Counted from the stretch's first letter, positions 8,958 to 18,051 are shown. The stretch is DNA of 64,000 nucleotides from an uncultured Lachnospiraceae bacterium (GCA_946534785.1 CAMNCY010000002.1:1-64000); one strand, 5' to 3'. Program-made: numbers and translations. Notes: generated by a model from the sequence alone, not told the origin.

Positions 8958-9782
8958 TCAGATACTGATCGCCGTGATCTTCTCGGACAGAAGAAAAGCT
9001 CCGCCGTATACGCAAAGGCACAGGCTCATGAAGAGTATGCCTGCCGGATTATGGTAGAGCACATTGAAAAACCCCTTTGATGTCAGGCGAATGTACAGAA
9101 TGATGAAAAACGGCACGACATCCATGATGTTCTGTTCCAGCTTCTTTGCGCTGATGAGGATCGTGATCTCATTCTCAATGTCGATCCGGTTCTGGATCAG
9201 CTGGATCGTACGCGACAGGATATCCGTCATGCTGCCGCCGCTTCTTTTGGCAATCGCAAAAACATCCGCAAATTCCTGTATCTCCGCCACTTCACTCCGC
9301 GCTCCGAATTCCTTCAGGAGTCTTTCCAGCGGAATATTATTGTCCAGGCCAAGCAGCAGAGTCTTCAGCTCCATGCTTATGAGGCTGTTCTTTCCATACA
9401 GGAAGCACATATCCTCGTAAGCTTCCTTTACGGCATTTTCCGCGGCGTATCCGGCTTTGAGCGCTGTCAGGAGGCTGGACGTCATCTCTTTGAACTGGAT
9501 CGTCAGCTCTCTCCGCCGCTTTTCCTTATTCCGGCTGCCGGCCCTTCTGAGGATGGGCATCATGAGAGGCAGCAGGAACGGGATCGCAGCAAGGCTCTGG
9601 TAGAACAGCATCGCTGCCGCGGCCAGTATCGCAAATCCCTCCAGGAGATTGATCACGGAAAGCTGATCCCTCTTCGGAAGCGATTCCCGCAAGAGAGAGC
9701 TTATATGTGTTCTTAAGCCCGTTTTCCTTCTTCCATTCTCCAACGATCCTGCCATCCTTCTCTCCCGTCTCCCTGAAAGCAA
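8958..9782 (-). CDS. TadB-like type II secretion system F family protein
   Basis: ALKAGYAAENAVKEAYEDM...FAIAKRSGGSMTDILSRTIQLIQNRIDIENEITILISAKKLEQNIMDVVPFFIILYI. Start uncertain. Confidence 0.85.
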   Translation of the reverse strand: MLSGRRERRMAGSLENGRRKTGLRTHISSLLRESLPKRDQLSVINLLEGFAILAAAAMLFYQSLAAIPFLLPLMMPILRRAGSRNKEKRRRELTIQFKEMTSSLLTALKAGYAAENAVKEAYEDMCFLYGKNSLISMELKTLLLGLDNNIPLERLLKEFGARSEVAEIQEFADVFAIAKRSGGSMTDILSRTIQLIQNRIDIENEITILISAKKLEQNIMDVVPFFIILYIRLTSKGFFNVLYHNPAGILFMSLCLCVYGGAFLLSEKITAISI

Positions 9783-10935
9783 ACAGTCTCCTCAGACGGA
9801 TCTCGCCGTTCTCCATCCCGTCCAGCTCCGATATTTCCAGAAGTTTGCGGGATTTATCCCGGAGTCTTCCGAGATGGACGATGATATCGACCCCGGAAGA
9901 GATCTGTCCCCGGATCGCGGAGACCGGGATCTCCATTCCCATCAGAATCATGGTCTCAAGCCTTGCGAGCATATCCCGCGCACTGTTGGCGTGTCCTGTG
10001 GACATGGAGCCGTCGTGCCCTGTATTCATAGCCTGAATCATATCGATTGCTTCCGCACCCCTGACTTCTCCGACGATGATCCTGTCCGGCCGCATCCTGA
10101 GCGATGCCCTGATCAGGTCCCGGATACTGACCGGCTGGCATCCCTCCACGTTCGCATTCCTGGTCTCCAGCCGTACCAGATTGGGGATGTGCAGGATCTG
10201 AAGCTCCGCATTATCCTCGATCGTGATGATCCGCTCGTCCTTCGGAATGAAATCCGACAGTACGTTCAGGAACGTCGTCTTGCCGGAGCCTGTCCCGCCG
10301 CTGATAAAGATGTTATAGCCGGCAATGACCAGCTTCTCCAGAAAGGCGGCCGTCTCCTCCGATATCGAACCGAAGCGGATCAGATCCGAAATGGTGATGG
10401 GTTTTTCCGGGAACCGCCGTATGGTCAGGATCGGTCCGTTAAGTGCGACCGGCCGCAGGACCACGTTCACACGGGATCCGTCGGGAAGCCTTGCATCCGC
10501 CACCGGCGAGGATTCGTTTACCACACGGTTGCAGGATGCAACGATCTGCTGGATCACATCCCCGAGCTTCTGCCGGGATACAAAATGCTGCTCCAGCTTC
10601 CGGATGGCGCCCTCTTTTTCGATAAAGATGTTGTCCGTGCCGTTGATCATGATCTCCGTAATACCCGGATCGTCCAGAAGATCCTGGAGGATATCCAGCT
10701 TACGGATGGAATGGAAGACATCCTGCCGCAGGTGCTTGCGCAGCTCCAGAGAAACGCCTTTTCCACGGGTAAGCCGTATGATGGCGGCATCGATCAGATC
10801 CAGGACTTCCCCGTCGCCGACCTCCCGGGAGAAATCCAGGCTTTCCATTACACTGTCATAGATCCTGCCGCGGATCGCCCGGTAATCTTCCGGAAGGGAA
10901 CCTCCTCTTACCCGTTCCAGCGGTGCGGCGCTCAC
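9526..10935 (-). CDS. CpaF/TadA-family secretion ATPase
   Basis: ISGGTGSGKTTFLNVLSDFIP (Walker A), RPDRIIVGEVRGAEAIDMIQAMNTGHDGSMSTGHANSARDMLARLETMILMG. Confidence 0.95.
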   Translation of the reverse strand: MSAAPLERVRGGSLPEDYRAIRGRIYDSVMESLDFSREVGDGEVLDLIDAAIIRLTRGKGVSLELRKHLRQDVFHSIRKLDILQDLLDDPGITEIMINGTDNIFIEKEGAIRKLEQHFVSRQKLGDVIQQIVASCNRVVNESSPVADARLPDGSRVNVVLRPVALNGPILTIRRFPEKPITISDLIRFGSISEETAAFLEKLVIAGYNIFISGGTGSGKTTFLNVLSDFIPKDERIITIEDNAELQILHIPNLVRLETRNANVEGCQPVSIRDLIRASLRMRPDRIIVGEVRGAEAIDMIQAMNTGHDGSMSTGHANSARDMLARLETMILMGMEIPVSAIRGQISSGVDIIVHLGRLRDKSRKLLEISELDGMENGEIRLRRLFAFRETGEKDGRIVGEWKKENGLKNTYKLSLAGIASEEGSAFRDQSPGGICDTGRGSDAVLPEPCCDPVPAASHDAHPQKGRQPE

Positions 10936-11939
10936 AGGCTATGCTCCGTCTGCCGGCTTTCCTCGAGGATCCGGCGAACTGTTTCCGCAAACTCTCCCCG
11001 GTCCATGTTCTCCATGGAAGCCGGCAGTTCACGGAAAAGCGGCAGCGGACATTTGACCGTCCTTGTGAAGATATCTTCATAATGGGTCCTCTTCAGAAGT
11101 TCCTCGTAATCCCGGAGTTTTGCATTCGAGACACTGTCCTCTTTCACGATGGTATAGATCCTTCCGCAGCGCCGGAGGATATCAAAGAGGCCCCGGACCG
11201 CTTCCGAAAGGTCCAGCAGCAGGTACCGGTATTCCGTCACCTGGTCGATCATGTCAAAAAAGCCCTGCCACTGTGCGGGCCGGATCTCCTGGAGCTCTGT
11301 AAATCCGCCTCCGGGACAGATGACATCCAGACCGTTGACGCTCTGGACACAAAGCTGCAGACGTGAAGAGAACTTCTCCTTCGCACATTCGCTGTAGTAC
11401 AGAAGGTCCATGAGATTTTCCTTTCCGCCATCCAGAAAATCCAGGCCGGGATAGCATTCCATGTTGACGTAAAGAGCGCCCCCTGTACGGGAAAGCTGTT
11501 CTCCCATGGAGAAGGCCATCGTCGTCTGAAGACATCGCGATACCGGTGAATAAAAACCCAGGATCGTCAAAGGACTTCCGTGACGGATCGCCGCCGGCAG
11601 TACCGTGCCATGCTCCGCGTACAGCTTCACGATCATCTCCGCGATGGTCTGCATGGACTGGTACTTCGAAACATTCGGCACCTCGTCATCCAGGTATCTC
11701 TCGCTTTCGTTCAGTACAAGGACCGGTTTGTATCCTCTCTCCCTGATTTCCGGAGAATAGCATGACTGCGCGATGATCAGGATGGCCGCCTCCTCCGCTT
11801 CCACAAAGGACAGAAGCTTTTCCTCTCCCGAAAAGACACTGATGGGACTCTTCACGCCGAGATGATCCTTCAGATACTCCATTAAGTGACAGGCATAATT
11901 CATTTCCCTGTCACAGATCGCAATAACAGGTTCTCTCAT
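10932..11939 (-). CDS. CpaE/TadZ-like protein with degenerate P-loop
   Basis: Position upstream of cpaF; N-terminal receiver-like half then LTILGFYSPVSRCLQTTMAFSMGEQLSRTGGALYVNMECYPGLDFL. Confidence 0.65.
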   Translation of the reverse strand: MREPVIAICDREMNYACHLMEYLKDHLGVKSPISVFSGEEKLLSFVEAEEAAILIIAQSCYSPEIRERGYKPVLVLNESERYLDDEVPNVSKYQSMQTIAEMIVKLYAEHGTVLPAAIRHGSPLTILGFYSPVSRCLQTTMAFSMGEQLSRTGGALYVNMECYPGLDFLDGGKENLMDLLYYSECAKEKFSSRLQLCVQSVNGLDVICPGGGFTELQEIRPAQWQGFFDMIDQVTEYRYLLLDLSEAVRGLFDILRRCGRIYTIVKEDSVSNAKLRDYEELLKRTHYEDIFTRTVKCPLPLFRELPASMENMDRGEFAETVRRILEESRQTEHSL

Positions 11940-11942
11940 GAT

Positions 11943-12437
11943 TCAGTAAAACCCTCCCAGGTGGATCATGACGGCAGCGGCGGCGGGAAGCGCCATATGG
12001 ACGCCCCTTCTGCTTCCGCGGTATATCTTAAGAAGCATCAGGGCAATAACGGCCGCTGCCAGAAAGGTCAGTGCAAAACATTTGAGGAAGACTTCCGGCT
12101 CCATCAGGACCGAAATGGCCATAAACAGCTTGATATCCCCGGCAGAAATCCCTTTATCGCGCATGATGCGTCCCCTCTTCCGGAAAGGACCGAGGAAAAA
12201 GACGGGAAGGGCAAGGCTGAGCAAAGCCCCTGCCGGCCGCAGGATCCCCGGCGGCCCGCTGCTGCCATACTGCAGGCAGCGCAGTAAAAATCCTGCCAGT
12301 ATTGCCGGAAATGTGATGAAATTGTAGATCTTGCCCTGTAACAGATCTGTGCAGACACTGCAGAAAGTAAGGACAGCCAGGATGATCCCGGCGGCAGAAA
12401 CGGTATGCATCAGGGTCACCTCCATGATCCGATACAT
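11943..12437 (-). CDS. A24 family prepilin peptidase (CpaA/TadV-like)
   Basis: DLLQGKIYNFITFPAILAGF and ISAGDIKLFMAISVLM; polytopic. Confidence 0.85.
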   Translation of the reverse strand: MYRIMEVTLMHTVSAAGIILAVLTFCSVCTDLLQGKIYNFITFPAILAGFLLRCLQYGSSGPPGILRPAGALLSLALPVFFLGPFRKRGRIMRDKGISAGDIKLFMAISVLMEPEVFLKCFALTFLAAAVIALMLLKIYRGSRRGVHMALPAAAAVMIHLGGFY

Positions 12438-12646
12438 ACAACAGATATGTCTCTCCGAAAACGGATCCGATGTAACAGATCCGATAAGTGAATTATAGTT
12501 TGGATCGTACGAATTGCAACATTATTTCGGAATTTATTTGAATTTTGTAAACAAATAACAAAGATTTTTCCAAAATTTTTACACACCCGTTCTTCAAAAT
12601 GTTTATAATAGTATTTGTCGAAATGTACCGCATCAAAGGAGTATCT

Positions 12647-13513
12647 ATGAAAAATATCATTGTTACCGGCTGCCGCGGACAGCTTGGGATCGCTGTCAAC
12701 CGGCTGCTCGGTGCTTCCGAAGAATACAGGCTCATCAATACGGATGTCGAAGAACTGGATATCACGAACGTGGCGGAGGTCCTGAAGCTGGCCCGCGACG
12801 TAAAGCCTTATGCCATCATCAACTGCGCGGCTTACACTGCCGTCGATGCTGCGGAATCCCATCTTGACCTGAACTACCAGATCAATGCCATCGGACCGCG
12901 CAACCTCGCGATCGCGGCCACTGACACCGGTGCAAAGCTGGTCCACATTTCCACGGACTATGTTTTCCCGGGCAACAGTGAAGCTCCCCTTACCGAATTT
13001 GATCCCGTCGGTCCCCAGAGCGTCTATGGCAAGACCAAGCTTGCCGGCGAGAATTTCGTAAAGGATTTTGCGAAGGATTATTTCATTATCCGTACAGCCT
13101 GGCTCTATGGGGAGGGCAAGAACTTTGTCCGGACCATGCTGGGCCTTTCCGAGAAATTCGACGAAGTGAGCGTCGTCTGCGACCAGTTCGGTTCGCCCAC
13201 CAGCACCGCGGAACTTGCCAAGGCCATCGCCTGCCTTCTTCCCACGGATAATTACGGACTTTTCCACGGTACCTGCGAAGGATCCACCAGCTGGGATGAG
13301 TTTACCAGGGAGATCTTCCGCCTCGCCGGAAAGACAACGAAGGTGAATTCCGTAACGACAGAGGAATACACCGCAGCGCACCCGCAGTCTGCAAAGCGCC
13401 CTCATTACTCTATTCTGGACAACTACATGCTCCGTCTTACGACCGATTTCCGGTTCAAGGAATGGCCGGAAGCCCTGGACGATTACATGCAGTTCATGGG
13501 ATTTAAAGCATGA
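12647..13513 (+). CDS. rfbD: dTDP-4-dehydrorhamnose reductase (RmlD/RfbD family)
   Basis: MKNIIVTGCRGQLGIAVNRLL...HISTDYVFPGNSEAPLTEFDPVGPQSVYGKTKLAGE. Confidence 0.93.
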   Translation: MKNIIVTGCRGQLGIAVNRLLGASEEYRLINTDVEELDITNVAEVLKLARDVKPYAIINCAAYTAVDAAESHLDLNYQINAIGPRNLAIAATDTGAKLVHISTDYVFPGNSEAPLTEFDPVGPQSVYGKTKLAGENFVKDFAKDYFIIRTAWLYGEGKNFVRTMLGLSEKFDEVSVVCDQFGSPTSTAELAKAIACLLPTDNYGLFHGTCEGSTSWDEFTREIFRLAGKTTKVNSVTTEEYTAAHPQSAKRPHYSILDNYMLRLTTDFRFKEWPEALDDYMQFMGFKA

Positions 13514-13980
13514 CGTACCTTACCGACCTTTTCGCCAACCCGCTCGCCGTTTCCGCTGCGCTCGGGTGGTTTTCCGCACAATTCATAAAGACGGTCCTGT
13601 ATTGCATCATCAACCGGGAATTCAATGCGGAGAGGATCTTCGGGAGCGGCGGCATGCCCAGCTCCCATTCCGCGACAGTCTGCGCCCTGGCAGCTTCGAC
13701 CGCCTGCATTTACGGAACTGCCGGATTTGAATTTCCCATGGCCTTCTTTTTTGCCTTCATCGTCATGTACGATGCGACAGGTGTAAGAAAAGAGACCGGC
13801 GAGCAGGCCCGCGTCATCAACGAGTTGGTCGAGGAATGGCGGGAGATGGGCAGGACCATCGAGAGTCTGGAGCCTATGGAGCAGCTGAAAGAGCTTGTCG
13901 GCCATACGCCTCTCCAGGTTGTGGCAGGTGCTGTTCTCGGCATCGTAACTGCCCTTATCGTTTGCTCGGTCATGACATGA
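13510..13980 (+). CDS. Divergent PAP2 family protein (DUF212)
   Basis: NREFNAERIFGSGGMPSSHSATVCALA...ATGVRKETGEQARVINELVEE...GHTPLQVVAGAVLGI. Confidence 0.92.
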   Translation: MTYLTDLFANPLAVSAALGWFSAQFIKTVLYCIINREFNAERIFGSGGMPSSHSATVCALAASTACIYGTAGFEFPMAFFFAFIVMYDATGVRKETGEQARVINELVEEWREMGRTIESLEPMEQLKELVGHTPLQVVAGAVLGIVTALIVCSVMT

Positions 13981-14540
13981 CCCCGGCCACGGAACCTATG
14001 ACCTCTATGACAGAAGAGACCTTCCTGACACATCCGTTCGGCCCGCTTTATGCGCCGGATGCCCGGGTCCTGATCCTGGGAAGCTTTCCATCCGTAAAAT
14101 CGCGGGACCAGAAATTTTTCTACGGACATCCGCAGAACCGTTTCTGGAAAATAGCGGCCGCCCTTGCGGATCCTTCCGTGATGGAAGCGGGACTGTCCGG
14201 GGCGCCCATCGAGCCGCCGAAGACGATCGAAGAAAAGAAAGCCCTCATTTTACGCTCCCGCATCGCACTCTGGGATACCATCGGAAGCTGCACCATCACA
14301 GGCTCCTCCGACAGTTCGATCCGAAACGTACAGGTGAATGATCTTTCCGTGATCTTCTGCGCATGCGGGATCCGCCGCGTTTACTGCAATGGCACGGCCT
14401 CCTATGACCTGTACATGAAATATATGCCGGCGGAATACCCCCGGCCGGTAAAGCTTCCGTCCACCAGCCCCGCGAACGCTGCCTGGACGCTTCCAAAGCT
14501 TCTTGCCGCCTGGAAATGCGTCGCCGATGATCTTAAATAA
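13977..14540 (+). CDS. DNA-deoxyinosine glycosylase / uracil-DNA glycosylase family
   Basis: HPFGPLYAPDARVLILGSFPSVKSRDQKFFYGHPQNRFWKI; start overlaps preceding stop. Confidence 0.88.
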   Translation: MTPATEPMTSMTEETFLTHPFGPLYAPDARVLILGSFPSVKSRDQKFFYGHPQNRFWKIAAALADPSVMEAGLSGAPIEPPKTIEEKKALILRSRIALWDTIGSCTITGSSDSSIRNVQVNDLSVIFCACGIRRVYCNGTASYDLYMKYMPAEYPRPVKLPSTSPANAAWTLPKLLAAWKCVADDLK

Positions 14541-14591
14541 GACACATACGACGGGAACATGCTCCGCTGCGCATACCTGCAGACAAAAACA

Positions 14592-14650
14592 AAGATCCCT
14601 GTCCTGTACACCGCATGGATTAAACATGCGAAGCACAGGACAGGGATCTT
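14592..14650. terminator. Bidirectional intrinsic terminator
   Basis: AAGATCCCTGTCCTGT...ACAGGACAGGGATCTT stem between convergent genes. Confidence 0.8.
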
Positions 14651-14677
14651 CTGTTTCCTTCATTCGTCGTCCGAAGC

Positions 14678-14899
14678 TCAGGCCAGCTGAAGCTCCTGGT
14701 TCAGATATTTTACGACTTCCTCTCCGTCGAGGCCGTGTACCATACATGCCTCGCTGAGGGTCTCCATAAGGGAAGCGGGGCAGCTGATGCAGCCCATGCC
14801 TATTCTCATAAGGACCTCTGCGGAATCGGGATATTCAAGAATCAGGTCGCGGATGATGATATCGGAAGAAATCGGCTTTTTGACATTTTCTTCTGCCAT
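14678..14899 (-). CDS. DUF1858 domain-containing protein
   Basis: ISSDIIIRDLILEYPDSAEVLMRIGMGCISCPASLMETLSEACMVHGLDGEEVVKYLNQEL. Confidence 0.9.
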   Translation of the reverse strand: MAEENVKKPISSDIIIRDLILEYPDSAEVLMRIGMGCISCPASLMETLSEACMVHGLDGEEVVKYLNQELQLA

Positions 14900-15027
14900 T
14901 TTCATGTACCTCCTGCCAAAAGTAATTATAAGTGTATCAGATTGATGAAACGGATGCAATTTTATTTTGCTTCATTTTTCTGCCGCAGATCCTGCCGGAA
15001 TGGCCGGCAGATAAGCCCGTTTCCGGC

Positions 15028-17604
15028 TTATTCGATCCCGAGGACGGTGTAATCCTTATCCTCGACAGCCTGCCTGAGCACGTCGTCTGCAACGTCCGCG
15101 CTGAGTGTCACGACGGCTCTCCCTTCCGTATGGGAAACCTCTGCCGCTTCCACGCCCTCGATCTTCTCCAGCGCCTTTTTGACAGTCGCTTCACAGTGCT
15201 CACACATCATGCCTTCGATCTTCATGGTTTTTTTCATAGTTTTCTCTCCTTTATTTTCTTCCGGCGCGGCGGGCTCTTCCAGAAGCCTTCCGTTATCGCC
15301 GGTAATGACCTGTTTTTTTCCTTTCCTGTCACGGGAAGGATCATACAGCCTGAACAGATTCAGCCGCAGTGCATTTGATACAACGAAGAAGCTGGACATG
15401 CTCATCGCGGCAGCGCCCCACATGGGGTTCATGGTAAGCCCGAATCGGGAATACAGGCCTGCTGCCAGCGGTATCAGCAAAGTATTGTAGATCAGCGCCC
15501 AGAAAAGGTTCTCCAGGATGTTCCGGTAGGTCTGGCGGGAAAGCCGCACGGCCGCGGCAACGTCCAGGAGGCCGGATTTCATCAGGACCACATCTGCGGC
15601 ATCGATGGCAACGTCCGTCCCGGCGCCGATGGCAATACCGATATCGGCTCTGGTAAGGGCGGGGGCATCATTGATCCCGTCACCGACCATGGCGGTCTTT
15701 CCTTTTTCCAGGAGCTTTCTTATGATCTGCTCCTTCCCCTCCGGAAGAACGCCGGCAACGACCTCGTTGACCCCGGCTTCCCGGCCGATCGCTTCCGCCG
15801 TGCGGCGGTTGTCGCCGGTCAGCATGACGACATGGATGCCCATATCCTGGAGCTGCCGGATGGCTTTGGCAGAGTCCTCGCGGATCGTATCCGCAACGGC
15901 AATGATCCCGGCAAGTTTTTCGTCTTCGGCAAAAAAGAGAGGTGTCTTTCCTTCCTCCGAAAGGCGCTGCGCTTCCTTCTCAAGGCTTTCGGGAACTCTG
16001 GCCTTTGTACCGATAAAAGCGGCGTTTCCGCCGGCAAGAAGGTGTCCGTTGAGAGAAGCCTTCAGGCCGTTTCCGGGAAGTGCTTCAAAGTCCGTGACCT
16101 CCTCCGGAACCCGTTTTTCTTCCTGTACATATTCCATAACGGCCCGGGCAAGGGGATGCTCGCTCTTCTGTTCCAGTGCCGCCGCAAGACGGAGCAGGTC
16201 ATCCTTCGTGTATCCGTCCGCCTCCAGGATATCCGTTACGCGGGGCTGTCCCGTCGTTATGGTACCGGTCTTGTCCAGCGCGACGATTGCCACATTTCCG
16301 GTCTCCTGCAGCGCCTCCGCCGTCTTGAACAGAATTCCGTTCTTCGCACCCACGCCATTTCCCACCATGATCGCAACAGGCGTCGCCAGTCCCAGCGCGC
16401 AGGGGCAGGAGACTACAAGTACGCAGATCCCTCTTGCAAGCGCAAACCCGACATCTTTCCCCAGAAGGAGCCAGACCGCGATGGTGATCACGGAAAGCAG
16501 GATGACCGCCGGCACGAAATAACCGGAAATGGTATCCGCCAGCTTCGCGACCGGTGCCTTGGTCGCAGCGGCGTCGCTGACCATGGAAATGATCTGGGAA
16601 AGAGTCGTATCCTCCCCGACCCTTGTCGCTCTGCATTTTAAGAAGCCGCTCTGGTTGAGGGTCGCGGAAGAGACGTTCATGCCCGGTTCCTTGTCCACCG
16701 GAATGCTTTCTCCCGTAAGCGCCGATTCGTTGACGGCACTGTTCCCTTCCAGCACGATACCGTCGACCGGGATATTCTCCCCGGGACGGACGACAAAAAT
16801 ATCACCTTTTTCCACTTCGTCTACGGGAACCGTCACTTCTTCGCCGTTTCTTACCAGGACTGCCGTCCTGGGCGCGAGCTTCATCAGGCTCTTCAGCGCG
16901 TCCGTTGTTTTTCCCTTGGAGTGGGCCTCCAGCATTTTCCCCACCGTGATCAGCGTCAGGATCATGCCGGCCGATTCAAAATAGAACTCGTTCATATACG
17001 GCATCGCTGCCGCGGATCCGCCCTTTGTCTGTGCCGCCGTCATGGCAAAGAGCATGACCGTGCTGTAGAGGAACGCCGCGGAAGCGCCGAGCGCGATCAG
17101 CGTATCCATATTGGGAGCGGCATGGAAGAGGCTTTTGAAGCCGCTTATGAAAAACCGCTGGTTGATCACCATGATGATCCCGGACAGAAGCAACTGCATC
17201 AGTCCCATCGCCACATGATTGCCCGCCATAAATGCCGGGACCGGCCAGCCCCACATGTGTACGCCCATGGAAAAATACATGAGCACAAGGAGAAATACGA
17301 GCGATGCGATCAGCCGCTTCTTCAGCTGGGGCGTCACCTTATCCTTCAGGGCTTCCTCCTCGGCCGCGATCTTATCGCCAAGGGATCCTTCCTTCTTTCT
17401 GCCGCCTTCCTTCAGGGCCGCGCCGTATCCGGCGTTTTCCACTGCCGCTATGACATCCCCTGCAGAGGCGCTTCCTTCCACGCCCATGGAATTGGTCAGA
17501 AGGCTCACCGAGCAGGATGTAACGCCCGGCACCTTTCCGACGGCCTTCTCCACTCTTGCCTGGCATGCCGCACAGCTCATTCCCGTTACCGTATACTGTA
17601 CCAT
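15028..17604 (-). CDS. copA: Copper-translocating P-type ATPase with N- and C-terminal HMA domains
   Basis: GMSCAACQARVEKAV N-terminal HMA, VVSCPCALGLATPVAIMVG, ALDKTGTITTGQP, MVGDGINDAPAL, C-terminal IEGMMCEHCEATVKKALEKIEG. Confidence 0.95.
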   Translation of the reverse strand: MVQYTVTGMSCAACQARVEKAVGKVPGVTSCSVSLLTNSMGVEGSASAGDVIAAVENAGYGAALKEGGRKKEGSLGDKIAAEEEALKDKVTPQLKKRLIASLVFLLVLMYFSMGVHMWGWPVPAFMAGNHVAMGLMQLLLSGIIMVINQRFFISGFKSLFHAAPNMDTLIALGASAAFLYSTVMLFAMTAAQTKGGSAAAMPYMNEFYFESAGMILTLITVGKMLEAHSKGKTTDALKSLMKLAPRTAVLVRNGEEVTVPVDEVEKGDIFVVRPGENIPVDGIVLEGNSAVNESALTGESIPVDKEPGMNVSSATLNQSGFLKCRATRVGEDTTLSQIISMVSDAAATKAPVAKLADTISGYFVPAVILLSVITIAVWLLLGKDVGFALARGICVLVVSCPCALGLATPVAIMVGNGVGAKNGILFKTAEALQETGNVAIVALDKTGTITTGQPRVTDILEADGYTKDDLLRLAAALEQKSEHPLARAVMEYVQEEKRVPEEVTDFEALPGNGLKASLNGHLLAGGNAAFIGTKARVPESLEKEAQRLSEEGKTPLFFAEDEKLAGIIAVADTIREDSAKAIRQLQDMGIHVVMLTGDNRRTAEAIGREAGVNEVVAGVLPEGKEQIIRKLLEKGKTAMVGDGINDAPALTRADIGIAIGAGTDVAIDAADVVLMKSGLLDVAAAVRLSRQTYRNILENLFWALIYNTLLIPLAAGLYSRFGLTMNPMWGAAAMSMSSFFVVSNALRLNLFRLYDPSRDRKGKKQVITGDNGRLLEEPAAPEENKGEKTMKKTMKIEGMMCEHCEATVKKALEKIEGVEAAEVSHTEGRAVVTLSADVADDVLRQAVEDKDYTVLGIE

Positions 17605-17632
17605 TGATTTCCTCCGGATCTGCCGCACCGCA

Positions 17633-17935
17633 TCAGCGCATCAGCTTCTGCAGCGTCTTTACCAACTCGTCTACCTTTTCCGTCCTGCCTTCCCGGATGT
17701 CTTCCGTCACACAGGTCCTTATATGCTCCGCCAGCAGCTCTTTGGTAAAGCTGTTAAGAGCACAGCCGGCTGCCGACACCTGCGTCAGGATATCCACACA
17801 GTAGATATCGTTCTCCACCATCTTCCGGATCCCGCGGATCTGGCCTTCGATCCGGTTGAGACGGTTCAGCAGGTCCTTCTTTTCACTTTCCATCCGGATC
17901 TTGTGTTCGCTGCAGCAGCAGGCCTTCTCTTCCAT
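17633..17935 (-). CDS. csoR: CsoR/RcnR-family metal-sensing repressor
   Basis: LLNRLNRIEGQIRGIRKMVENDIYCVDILTQVSAAGCALNSFTKELLAEHIRTCV with conserved C-H-C ligands. Confidence 0.95.
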   Translation of the reverse strand: MEEKACCCSEHKIRMESEKKDLLNRLNRIEGQIRGIRKMVENDIYCVDILTQVSAAGCALNSFTKELLAEHIRTCVTEDIREGRTEKVDELVKTLQKLMR

Positions 17936-17958
17936 AGAATACTTCCTTTCCGAAACAC

Positions 17959-17975
17959 ATACCCCCTCGGGGTAT
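17959..17975. promoter_or_regulatory. CsoR-type operator 1
   Basis: ATACCCCCTCGGGGTAT: perfect 7-bp arms with 3-bp centre. Confidence 0.85.
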
Positions 17976-17994
17976 TACCTTACACTCCTATAAT

Positions 17995-18011
17995 ATACCC
18001 CTTGGGGGTAT
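17995..18011. promoter_or_regulatory. CsoR-type operator 2
   Basis: ATACCCCTTGGGGGTAT: perfect 7-bp arms, 36 bp centre-to-centre from operator 1. Confidence 0.85.
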
Positions 18012-18051
18012 TTGTAAAGGGCCGGGATACGTCCGCGGATGGGTCAGGGGG

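Noticed and set aside
7701-9080. 459-aa plus-strand ORF antisense to tadC/tadB
   Set aside because: Shadow ORF from codon bias; no recognisable domain, and the opposite strand encodes conserved Tad proteins.
9874-11082. 402-aa plus-strand ORF antisense to cpaF/tadZ
   Set aside because: Antisense shadow; composition His/Asp/Arg-rich typical of reverse-complement frames.
12416-13405. 329-aa minus-strand ORF antisense to rfbD
   Set aside because: Antisense shadow; rfbD has clear Rossmann and YxxxK motifs.
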